A stretch of DNA of 64,000 nucleotides from Vibrio algarum. GTDB taxonomy: Bacteria; Pseudomonadota; Gammaproteobacteria; Enterobacterales; Vibrionaceae. The stretch spans positions 558,001-622,000 of the forward strand of contig NZ_JAQLOI010000003.1 of NCBI RefSeq assembly GCF_028204155.1, read 5' to 3'. Under the pieces are notes generated by a model. That model made no database searches. It was not told the origin of the DNA and worked only from the letters and a program-made list of their open reading frames with translations. Positions 56,537 through 64,000 of this stretch are shown piece by piece; position 1 is the first letter of the stretch; each line of letters opens with the position of its first letter. The position numbers and the translations under genes are program-made.

Positions 56537-57661
56537 TCAAAAATGGATAACGGTACGAATACTCTTACCTTCGTGCATCAGGTCGAACGCCTCATTCACT
56601 CGCTCTAAGCTCATTGTATGAGTAATAAAATCATTTAACTTGAACTCACCAGCTAGATAACGTTCAACGTATTCTGGTAGTTCAGAACGACCTTTAACAC
56701 CACCAAATGCAGACCCTCTCCATACACGCCCAGTCACAAGTTGGAATGGACGCGTTGAGATTTCTTGTCCTGCCCCTGCAACACCAATGACAACTGATTC
56801 TCCCCAGCCTTTATGACAACATTCAAGCGCTGAACGCATCACATCAACGTTACCAATACACTCGAATGAATAATCAACACCGCCATCGGTTAATTCAACA
56901 ATGACATCTTGTATTGGTTGGTCGTAATCTTTAGGGTTGATAAAGTCCGTTGCACCCAGTTTACGGGCAAGATCAAATTTGCTTTCGTTGATATCAATAA
57001 CGATGATACGGGCCGCTTTTGCCATGGTTGCGCCAATGACCGCAGACAAACCAATACCGCCCATACCAAAGATAGCGACAGTTGCACCCTCTTCCACTTT
57101 TGCGGTATTCATTACAGCGCCCATTCCCGTAGTCACACCACAACCCAGCAGACAAACTTCTTCAAGAGGGGCTTCAGGGTTTACTTTCGCAAGGGATATT
57201 TCAGGTAAAACCGTATATTCAGAGAACGTTGAGGTACCCATGTAATGGAAAATATCTACACCATCTTTTGAAAAACGAGTCGTACCATCTGGCATAAGAC
57301 CTTTACCCTGCGTTTCTCGAATTTTTTGACAAAGGTTTGTTTTACCCGATTTACAAAATTTACATTCTCCACACTCGGGGGTGTAAAGCGGAATAACGTG
57401 GTCACCCACTTGTACGCTTGTCACCCCTTCACCAATAGACTCAACAATACCGCCACCTTCATGACCTAAAATACACGGAAAAATCCCTTCAGGATCGTCA
57501 CCAGATAAGGTAAAAGCATCTGTGTGACAAACGCCCGTCGCTATCATTTTTATTCGAACTTCGCCTTTTTGAGGTGGCATTACATCTACTATTTCCATAG
57601 ATAGAGGCTTACCTACTGCCCATGCGACTGCTGCTTTGGATTTTATTGTCTGTGCTGTCAT
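56537..57661 (-). CDS. frmA: S-(hydroxymethyl)glutathione dehydrogenase (class III ADH)
   Basis: Zinc-dependent, NAD-linked enzyme of 374 residues. The catalytic-zinc ligands lie in GVCHTDAF and GHEGGG, the structural-zinc cysteines in CGECKFCKSGKTNLC (about 98-112), and the Rossmann loop is FGMGGIGLSAVIG. It oxidises the spontaneous formaldehyde-glutathione adduct to S-formylglutathione, which fghA then hydrolyses. Divergent from the LysR gene that probably controls the pair. Confidence 0.95.
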   Translation of the reverse strand: MTAQTIKSKAAVAWAVGKPLSMEIVDVMPPQKGEVRIKMIATGVCHTDAFTLSGDDPEGIFPCILGHEGGGIVESIGEGVTSVQVGDHVIPLYTPECGECKFCKSGKTNLCQKIRETQGKGLMPDGTTRFSKDGVDIFHYMGTSTFSEYTVLPEISLAKVNPEAPLEEVCLLGCGVTTGMGAVMNTAKVEEGATVAIFGMGGIGLSAVIGATMAKAARIIVIDINESKFDLARKLGATDFINPKDYDQPIQDVIVELTDGGVDYSFECIGNVDVMRSALECCHKGWGESVVIGVAGAGQEISTRPFQLVTGRVWRGSAFGGVKGRSELPEYVERYLAGEFKLNDFITHTMSLERVNEAFDLMHEGKSIRTVIHF

Positions 57662-57941
57662 CTCGATACCCTTAATTTAGTCTAGTAAACGTGTGGTCTT
57701 GTTCTGTTCTCCGTAAGTATAGATGCATTATAGTTGTCATTTATAAAGGTGATAATCCGATCATTCTGAAAATCACTTTTACCATATGGTAATAATGAAA
57801 ATTGCGGTCATGATGTTATTTTCTTTAAAATCAATGATTAATAGTTTACGCTCAGTTCTATTTTTCGATTTCCACTCTAATTTTTATGATAAGATAACTT
57901 ACAGTAGTCAATTAACGCGGCTTAATTACAGGAGAGTAATA

Positions 57942-58811
57942 ATGGCCATCTGGGAAGGAATAAGTGAATTTGTTGCTGTTACAGAAGCAGAAAGTTTCAC
58001 CAAAGCGGCAAAACGCTTAGGTATATCAACCGCCCAAGTTAGCAGGCAAATTAGTGCGCTAGAGACAAGAATGGCAACCAAGCTCTTACATCGCACAACG
58101 CGTAAGGTTTCGGTCACTGAAGTAGGATTAATCTATTATCAACACTGCCGGCTGGTACTCGATGGACTAGAAGATGCCGAGCGAGCTATTACTAACTTAC
58201 AGAGTAGCCCTAGAGGCTCATTAAAAATTACTGCTCCCGTCACCTACGGTGAGAAAACACTCGCTCCTCTCATCAATAACTTTATGGTTAAATACCCAGA
58301 ACTCGAAGTGAAGATAAACCTCACTAATCAGAAGGTCGATTTAGTTGACGAAGGGTACGATCTCGCTATTCGATTAGGCATATTAGAAGACTCAAGCATG
58401 ATGGCCAAAAAACTCGGTTCACGAACTCAATACGTCTGTGCTTCTCCTGATTATCTTTCAACCTTTGGTGTCCCTCACTCGCTTTCTGAGCTAGAACAAC
58501 ACAACTGTTTAATCGGCACATTAGAATATTGGCGATTTCAAGAAAATGGTAAGGCAAAAAATATCAAGGTTAAAGGGAAGCTTACATGTAATAGCGGCCA
58601 CGCTCTTACCGATGCCGCAATTAAAGGTTTAGGGGTTATCCAGCTTCCCGATTATTATGTTCTGCCCTATATCGAACAAGGTAAGTTAACCAAGCTGCTG
58701 GAGAACAATAGCCCTCCCGAAGAAGGCATTTGGGCTCTCTATCCTAATAATCGGCACTTATCTCCTAAAGTAAGGTTATTGCTAGATTATCTAGAAGAAG
58801 CACTATATTAA
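57942..58811 (+). CDS. LysR-family regulator divergent from frmA-fghA
   Basis: LysR-type protein of 289 residues. I choose the ATG at 57942 (CAGGAGAG ten bases upstream) over an in-frame ATG at 57786, which would add 52 atypical residues. The helix-turn-helix is FTKAAKRLGISTAQVSRQIS. The effector domain has the CrgA/YafC-type layout GSLKITAPVTYGEKTLAPL and YDLAIRLGILEDSSM. The divergent position suggests control of the formaldehyde genes, as seen in other vibrios (family knowledge plus inference). Confidence 0.87.
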   Translation: MAIWEGISEFVAVTEAESFTKAAKRLGISTAQVSRQISALETRMATKLLHRTTRKVSVTEVGLIYYQHCRLVLDGLEDAERAITNLQSSPRGSLKITAPVTYGEKTLAPLINNFMVKYPELEVKINLTNQKVDLVDEGYDLAIRLGILEDSSMMAKKLGSRTQYVCASPDYLSTFGVPHSLSELEQHNCLIGTLEYWRFQENGKAKNIKVKGKLTCNSGHALTDAAIKGLGVIQLPDYYVLPYIEQGKLTKLLENNSPPEEGIWALYPNNRHLSPKVRLLLDYLEEALY

Positions 58812-58832
58812 CTTGAACTCTGAAATATTTAA

Positions 58833-59186
58833 CTATTCAAAAATGGGGGCATCAAAGTTGTGGCCTTCATCGGAATAAGCCGTAACAATGGCGTCTGCAA
58901 CAAGACCTGTCTCTGCTACCACTTGATTCTCAAAAAAATCTTTAATCTGTTGTCTGCGACCATGAGCTGCCCATGCTTGTGCATCTTTCCAGATTTCGTT
59001 AAATACAACGGTGTATTCGTTATTAGTCGCGCTTGCATGCTCAATTTGGCGTGTAACAGTATATTGGATGCACCCTTCTTCACGATAGGCATCTGGTTCC
59101 AGCGCTTTCAATACATCAAATAATGCTTCTTCTTGTCCGGCTTTAGGTTTGAACTGCGCTATAACATAAACTCGACTTGTCATCAT
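58833..59186 (-). CDS. Antibiotic-biosynthesis-monooxygenase (ABM) domain protein
   Basis: Protein of 117 residues with the ferredoxin-like ABM fold: YVIAQFKPKAGQEEALFDVL at the start, then EPDAYREEGCIQYTVTRQIE, VVFNEIWKDAQAWAAHG and a C-terminal acidic tail. Relatives include the quinol monooxygenase YgiN and many orphan proteins, so the true reaction is uncertain. The dehydrogenase stump just upstream may once have belonged to the same operon. Confidence 0.8.
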   Translation of the reverse strand: MMTSRVYVIAQFKPKAGQEEALFDVLKALEPDAYREEGCIQYTVTRQIEHASATNNEYTVVFNEIWKDAQAWAAHGRRQQIKDFFENQVVAETGLVADAIVTAYSDEGHNFDAPIFE

Positions 59187-59244
59187 ATTTCCTTATAAGT
59201 TCTAATTAAAAAAGGAGCCAACGCCCCTTTTACATTTTACTGAT

Positions 59245-59350
59245 TTATTGCCAATCAAGAATAACTTTCCCAGACTGCCCGCTACGCATGGTATCAAAGG
59301 GAACTCTCAAGTTAACCAAATTATGCCACAGTTTTTCGGCTGAATACCTA
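59245..59350 (-). pseudogene. C-terminal stump of a zinc-type alcohol dehydrogenase
   Basis: The minus-strand frame ending in TAA at 59245 reads VPFDTMRSGQSGKVILDWQ, the typical tail of a medium-chain zinc dehydrogenase. Upstream it runs straight into the decayed IS6-family element, so the rest of the gene is gone. It lies just upstream of the ABM gene on the same strand. Confidence 0.6.
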
Positions 59351-59857
59351 TTAACTAGCAGTGCCTACGGACCATGGAGCAAAAGCATCCGATCTTCGAC
59401 TTTTGTAAAATTCGGCACGATACAAGTGTCTTTGTCAATTAAAGACGTTATACGCTGGAGAGAAATTACTGAGAAAACGTTGCGCATGTGCCCTGCTTTT
59501 GAATTTTCGCATTTGCCGCTCTCTAACCCTTGTTGGTTCATGAGAACTTTCACTCCGATTATTGTGGTACTTGCTGTTGTCGTAAAATGAATCTCGAATA
59601 AGCACCCTTTGAGCAACATTATAACTGCGCCATCACCTAGCCAATGTGGATCTGTCACAATTTTCCAAGGCCTAACTCCCTGATTTCTCGTTAACAGGCG
59701 GTTAAAGAAACGCTTAGCCGCCTTTCCATCTCTTCTTTTCTGTCCAAGAATATCGATAACATCACCATCCTTTTCAACCGCTCGCCAAAGGTAGTGATGC
59801 TCACCACGTATGTTGATAAACAGCTCGTCCATGAACCACGTATCAGCACCGCAAGTA
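59351..59857 (-). mobile_element. Decayed IS6-family transposase
   Basis: The 5' piece reads DTWFMDELFINIRGEHHYLW, then RAVEKDGDVIDILGQKRRDG and KAAKRFFNRLLTRNQG, the DDE-domain start of IS6/IS26-type transposases. After PWKIVTD the frame is lost, but another frame continues SKYHNNRSESSHEPTRVRE, then RQMRKFKSRAHAQRFLS and, after a TGA, RHLYRAEFYKSRRSDAFAPW, ending with a TAA at 59351. Thus most of the transposase is present but broken by at least one frameshift, an in-frame stop and loss of the N-terminus. I could not identify the terminal inverted repeats. Confidence 0.75.
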
Positions 59858-59903
59858 TCGACTCAACAGCCACAGGTTAATACACATTTGTTCATGGATG
59901 ATA

Positions 59904-61245
59904 CTAGTTGGAACGAAGCGTCGCCTGCTCAGTAATATTTTCAACAAAGCGAATAAAGTCCGGATGACTCAGCAGTTGGCTTCCCCCTCTTCGATCAGCG
60001 CATCGACTTGCGCTTCATCCAAGGTAAAACTGGTGGGAATATCGTTAAGAAATCGGTGTCGCGTTTCATCGTCTACCGCAAGGTCAGATAAGCTGATGTT
60101 GATCAGATAAGTTTGCACTTCCACCCCCATCATTTTTGCGGTCATGGCGGTATAGTCTTCCTGCCATTTTTCAATCAAGCCGTGCGTGGTAGCGTTAAAA
60201 CGGTGGAGCTGAATATCCGTCATGGCGGAAATGGTTTCCGTGATGCCCGGTGCTTCACGTGAACTCTCTAGATTCGTTTCGGGTTTTGTCGAAGCATCGA
60301 TAGCGATGATCACATAGTGGGGTAAAATCTGCTCTTTGGTTTGCTCCAGAAACTCCATGTGGCCATTGCCCAGATCAGCAATGTCATACAGCGACAGCAA
60401 ACCCAGATTGTCGGTGATCCCACCGTCCACCAAGTGAATGTACTTGCGTTTCTCTTTGTTACTGTAACTCGCCAACCCCTCAAGGTTGCCCTCGTCATTG
60501 GAGGAAGCGTTGCGAGATCACGCATCAAGAAATGGTTGTCGATTGCACAGGTGCCATAGTTTTCAAGAACCACAGGATTGAAGAGAACCGGAACCGCAGA
60601 CGAAGCCGTAACCGCATTGGCCACCGGGTAGTCGAGTAAATCGGAGCACAGCAGGTCAAAGTATTCTTGCAGGAAGGAGAAGCGAACCCCATTGCCCAAA
60701 TCAGATGCATTCAAGATGACCAGAGGGCTGCCCTCACGTTGCAAATCGGCAAAGGTGGCGCCTTCAAACAACCGGTCCTGATAATAATCCACGGCCTTTT
60801 CAGTCAACCCTTGGCTTGAGAACCACAACAGTGGATTAAAGAAGTGCGATGTGAGGTCACCACCCACATCGTAATACAGAAAATCGTCTTCGAAATCAGT
60901 AAAAAGCTGCTCACCGTACAACCCATAATACGCCGCGGTAAAACTGCCCCCGGATACCGCACTCATTACGTCTACCTCATCAAGCAGATTGCGCGATTCG
61001 GTCAGTGGATGCGTTTGCTCATGAAGCGCTTTTAACACACCGTAAGACAATGCCGCCGCGCGAGTGCCGCCACCGGACATCGCCACCACAATGGTGTACT
61101 CGCCATCGTTCAGCATCTTTACCGAGTTTTCAAACGAGTAGGCTTTCTTGCCCATGGTATCGGTGATAGGTACGTTGTCCACCGCGCTGTAGGTTGTACA
61201 CCCACTGATAACAGAAAGACAAAGAGTGAGCAGGAGTATTCGCAT
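59904..61245 (-). CDS. Patatin-like phospholipase lipoprotein, interrupted by two frameshifts
   Basis: Begins MRILLLTLCLSVISGCTTYS, a lipoprotein signal with Cys16. The patatin domain has the oxyanion/nucleophile motif VVAMSGGGTRAAALSYGVLK with Ser in a GTRAA-type elbow, MSAVSGGSFTAAYYG, and the catalytic Asp in HLVDGGITDNLGL. Three frames are needed: the first to about 60510, the second (NASSNDEGNLEGLASYSNKE onward) to about 59985, and the last, QLLSHPDFIRFVENITEQ to the stop at 59904. Each change equals one missing base; the second coincides with a C5 run at 59983-59987. Reconstructed length is about 447 residues. It is predicted to hydrolyse phospholipids in the envelope. Confidence 0.75.
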
Positions 61246-61818
61246 TCCTAATCCTTAAATCATGATCTATAGAGCGCTTACATAGTTGCACCAAGACGGT
61301 AAAATGGCAAATCTTTGTAGATAAACTAATCAGTTGTTTTTTTTCGGTATACATCAGATCGATCCAGATGGGAACCTTGGTCGACTTCCAATTCCAGCCA
61401 TATGGGCGTTATATCCTAAAGGTGGTAAGTAGCTTGTAGCTTCTAAGCTAGCGAGTATTGTGTCTCAAGCAAAGCACCATTGCTCCCTTCTCTTTGGGGG
61501 ATTAACTTAAGACCTTCTAAGCAAGTTATGTTTCAAAAGCAACTTCAATGCGACTACAAACTTACTTCGAATAACTAATTGCAGGAACAAACGTGCTAGC
61601 AGTAATCACAAACAGCGCTTCATGCGACTTCACGTCGCACGGACAAAACTTTGTCAGCACCTTCACTAAATTTGCAAATCATCAATAACTAAGTATGGAA
61701 AAAGTAGCTTAGCTTAGTGTCCAGTCTGACTGGAGCATATCACTCTTAACTCCTGTACAGCACTATGTAGATTAGAACTGTACAGGAAAATCACAATACC
61801 AATAGTTTAGGGTGTGGT
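61246..61818. other. Intergenic region without recognisable genes
   Basis: 573 bases between the patatin start and the membrane-protein stop. I found no credible open frame, RNA gene, terminator with a clear T tail or repeat. It presumably includes the patatin promoter; the rest may be debris of the nearby rearranged region. Confidence 0.4.
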
Positions 61819-62640
61819 TTACAGGTTAATGTAATCCATTGTATAAAATGGCAAAGCAATCATTACTAGAGACCAAACGACGAGAATGACATGAAGTACA
61901 TCGTTCTCAGAGAACCAAATTTTCTTCTCTTTCCAAAGAACTTCACCAATACCTAGCTTCCAGTATTTATCGAAGAAGTAATACGATGCATAAATTAGAG
62001 CCCAAGAGATCATGCACAATAAATCATAGGTTGCACCGGTTCTAATGAAAGCAACGGTGTTAATTCCAATGAAGGCGATAAAGCTTGGTAGAGAAGCCAT
62101 CATCATAAACTCAAAGGTGATAACGGATTTAGTTGCCGTAAATGCGCCCCAGAAAGTAATAATGGTGTAGCCAACCGTCATGATTGCAGCATACCAAATG
62201 AAGATATCAAACCAAATTGATTCCGGTGGTATTGAAGAGTAAGCAATAGCAACCGTCATGGCATTCATACTGACTTGTTGGAAGATTAAGTAAATCACTT
62301 CCCACCAGGTTGTCCATGAGCACTGTTCTCTGTATTTCGCCTTCAGCTCATAGCCAAACGCCTGATAACTGGTACCTGCAATGATGGCACCAATACCCCA
62401 GAGAAGCATTGAAATGCCCCACCAAAAACGTGACATTTGGCCGTCTTGCATTACTAGGAACTGAACCCCAACTAATGTAACGATCACACCGAGTAAATAA
62501 ACCCAAAATGTCGATGACGGTTGACTGATATCCAACTCTTTACCTAGAAAATTGACACGAACCAGCGGTTGTTCCTCTCCCCAATTTTCCTTTGTCAAAC
62601 TTGGGTGTTTAATGTCATGAACTTTCTCAAAAATAGACAT
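61819..62640 (-). CDS. Multi-pass membrane protein of unknown function
   Basis: Protein of 273 residues with a soluble N-terminus (about 1-45, many charged residues) followed by about seven hydrophobic helices, for instance STFWVYLLGVIVTLVGVQFL and YDLLCMISWALIYASYYFF. Several Trp and Tyr residues lie at the helix ends. AAGGAAAACGAA precedes the ATG. I do not recognise the family. It follows the dehydrogenase gene by 52 bases on the same strand and is probably co-transcribed with it and with the transporter further upstream. Confidence 0.65.
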   Translation of the reverse strand: MSIFEKVHDIKHPSLTKENWGEEQPLVRVNFLGKELDISQPSSTFWVYLLGVIVTLVGVQFLVMQDGQMSRFWWGISMLLWGIGAIIAGTSYQAFGYELKAKYREQCSWTTWWEVIYLIFQQVSMNAMTVAIAYSSIPPESIWFDIFIWYAAIMTVGYTIITFWGAFTATKSVITFEFMMMASLPSFIAFIGINTVAFIRTGATYDLLCMISWALIYASYYFFDKYWKLGIGEVLWKEKKIWFSENDVLHVILVVWSLVMIALPFYTMDYINL

Positions 62641-62692
62641 TTCGTTTTCCTTTTAAAAAGGCTGAGGCCCTCTGAGCCTCGACCAGGTTCAA

Positions 62693-63841
62693 TTAGTCTT
62701 CGTGTTCAGGAATAAGAACAAGCTTGCCCACATGCTTGCGGCTCACAAGTTCTTTTTGAGCTTCTACTATGTCAGAAAGAGGGAAGGCTTTTGAAAGGGC
62801 TGGTTTGATTTCACCCTTTTCGATAGCGTCAATCAGGCTTGGGAATACAGGTTCATCCCAACCAGTGCACCCAACAAGCGTCAAGTCTCTTAGGTACATA
62901 GTGCGGAAATCTAACTCAACTAGTGGGCCTGCAATGGCGCCAGAAGAAGCATAGCGACCACCACGCTTAAGCATTTTTAGGTTGTTGACGAAATTGTCGC
63001 CAGCCACATTGTCAATGATGATATCGACCGACATTTCGCCCAGCACTTCGAGTGCATTTTTACCGTAGTCGACGACTTCATCAGCCCCGTAAGAGCGCAC
63101 ACGTTCGATCTTGTCTTCGCCTTCTGCTGCCGCGATAACATAAGCGCCACGACGTTTTGCAAGTTGAACTACCGCAGAGCCAACACCACCAGACGCACCT
63201 GCAACATAGACACGATCACCTGCTTTTACGCCTGAGCGCTGAACCATATTTTCAGATGTCGCATAGGCACATGGAATCGTGCCCAGTTCTGCATCACTCC
63301 AGTCACACTCAACTGGGAAAACTTCGCTTGCAGAAATCTTCACGTATTGAGCAAAGGCACCGTCAAAATCAGAAGCCATCCAGATATTTTCACGAGATTC
63401 AAAACCTTCGTGGCGAATACAAGCGCGGATAAGTACACGTTTGCCAATAAGGTGTTGGTCAGCTTGATCTTTCGCTTCAACCACTAGACCCGCACAGTCT
63501 GTACCTTGAATGAATGGGAAAGGTGTTTCATTGTTCCAGCCGCCATCTTTCTCCTCAGCCGCATCTGTAACCTCATTTTCATCCGTAGACAAAGTATTCG
63601 TGCTTTGGGTTACCTTCTGAGAGTACCAACCAAGACGAGTATTGATTTCTGTATTATTCACGCCAGCCGCCAAGACTTTGATTAACACTTCACCTTCGCT
63701 AATTACAGGCATTGGTACGTCTTTGTACTCCAACATTTCGTAGCCACCATTACCCATGGTAACGACTGCTTTCATTGTTTTGTCGCCTGTTTTTACATCA
63801 AAACGGTTTTTATCTTTATTAATATTCAGTTTAATTTTCAT
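62693..63841 (-). CDS. Medium-chain dehydrogenase/quinone-oxidoreductase-like protein
   Basis: GroES-like plus Rossmann-fold oxidoreductase of 382 residues. The N-terminal catalytic domain has AAGVNNTEINTRLGWYSQKV and FIQGTDCAGLVVEA, the cofactor loop is VYVAGASGGVGSAVVQLAKR (about 218-237), and the C-terminus ends SRKHVGKLVLIPEHED. The structural-zinc cysteine cluster is absent, as in zinc-independent quinone oxidoreductases. The ATG at 63841 (GAAGAG upstream) gives a charged 22-residue leader; an ATG at 63775 giving MKAVVTMGNGGYEML is the more family-like start. Substrate unknown. Confidence 0.8.
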   Translation of the reverse strand: MKIKLNINKDKNRFDVKTGDKTMKAVVTMGNGGYEMLEYKDVPMPVISEGEVLIKVLAAGVNNTEINTRLGWYSQKVTQSTNTLSTDENEVTDAAEEKDGGWNNETPFPFIQGTDCAGLVVEAKDQADQHLIGKRVLIRACIRHEGFESRENIWMASDFDGAFAQYVKISASEVFPVECDWSDAELGTIPCAYATSENMVQRSGVKAGDRVYVAGASGGVGSAVVQLAKRRGAYVIAAAEGEDKIERVRSYGADEVVDYGKNALEVLGEMSVDIIIDNVAGDNFVNNLKMLKRGGRYASSGAIAGPLVELDFRTMYLRDLTLVGCTGWDEPVFPSLIDAIEKGEIKPALSKAFPLSDIVEAQKELVSRKHVGKLVLIPEHED

Positions 63842-63855
63842 GATTTTCTCTTCAC

Positions 63856-64000
63856 TTATGATGTTGGTAGTTCAACACTGTTAATTTGATTAGATGGTTC
63901 AGAGGACGCTTCTTCCTTTTTGCTCATGCGGTTAAAGACCATTGCTAAAATCGCACCAAGAACACCAAAGGCAGCTGTCACGATAAAGTAAGCTCGGTAG
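63856..64000 (-). CDS. C-terminal end of a membrane transporter; gene runs off the right edge
   Basis: The visible 47 residues read YRAYFIVTAAFGVLGAILAM, a transmembrane helix, then VFNRMSKKEEASSEPSNQIN and a stop at 63856. The pattern of a final helix, a basic cap and a short polar tail is that of a major-facilitator or peptide-type transporter, but the family cannot be set from this fragment. It lies 14 bases upstream of the dehydrogenase gene, in the same operon. Confidence 0.6.
   Translation of the reverse strand, partial: YRAYFIVTAAFGVLGAILAMVFNRMSKKEEASSEPSNQINSVELPTS

Noticed and set aside
57786..57941. 52-residue N-terminal extension of the LysR regulator
   Set aside because: The extension is unlike any LysR N-terminus, whereas the internal ATG at 57942 has a good Shine-Dalgarno and starts directly at the winged-helix domain.
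59359..59365. CAGTGCC motif resembling an IS26-type terminal inverted repeat end
   Set aside because: Its orientation would put the element to the left, away from the transposase remnant, and it falls within the transposase coding end (GTAS then stop). A chance match.
1..64000. tRNA or rRNA genes
   Set aside because: I scanned for typical tRNA arms and rRNA sequence by eye and recognised none; a covariance-model search would be needed to exclude small RNAs.

Overview
The window looks like a piece of a Vibrionaceae chromosome. Supporting signs are a DTP-type fruB-fruK-fruA operon facing cra, a rbsDACBK-rbsR operon, dbpA, an S4-domain protein with an acidic tail, a divergent LysR/frmA-fghA formaldehyde locus and Cache-domain chemoreceptors. 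Base composition is moderately AT-rich. The identification rests on protein resemblance and gene order only; no database search was possible.

Layout. 1-1.6 kb: 5' part of an Hsp70-family gene plus a DUF2760 gene. 1.8-5.1 kb: polar amino-acid ABC transporter (ATPase-permease-binding protein-permease), ATPase frameshifted. 5.2-11.2 kb: ribose operon with twin RbsR-type operators. 11.5-16.3 kb: DbpA helicase, sugar O-acetyltransferase, amylosucrase-like GH13 enzyme, S4 RNA-binding protein. 16.5-19.1 kb: second polar amino-acid ABC transporter, ATPase again frameshifted. 19.5-24.7 kb: cra and the fructose PTS operon with three Cra-type operators. 24.9-28.4 kb: APC-family transporter and a chemoreceptor. 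28.6-41.5 kb: two-partner secretion locus: TpsB, a giant TpsA of about 2,650 residues whose C-terminus looks like an alpha/beta-hydrolase toxin, an overlapping lipoprotein gene (candidate immunity protein), a relic of a second tpsB, and another lipoprotein. 42.1-50.9 kb: AllS-like regulator and a seven-gene ureide/carbamoyl-transfer operon (biuret-hydrolase-like amidohydrolase, AllH/AllF/AllG-like carbamoyltransferase, carbamate kinase, free-standing allophanate-hydrolase C-domain, purine-type permease). 51.2-59.2 kb: gamma-glutamyltranspeptidase, PhoA-type alkaline phosphatase, formaldehyde detoxification, LysR regulator, ABM monooxygenase. 59.2-61.2 kb: scar region with a dehydrogenase stump, a decayed IS6-family transposase and a patatin-like lipoprotein broken in two places. 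61.8-64 kb: unknown membrane protein, zinc/quinone-type dehydrogenase and the tail of a transporter.

A cross-cutting observation is that at least seven otherwise healthy genes or gene parts are broken by an apparent single-base deficit, six of them in an A or G homopolymer of 5-7 and all in the same direction. Undercalled homopolymers in the assembly are the simplest explanation, although one site is exactly the dnaX-type A_AAA_AAG slippery heptamer in the correct frame. The two most promising candidate systems are the TpsA hydrolase-toxin/lipoprotein pair and the ureide operon, whose starting substrate cannot be read from its genes.
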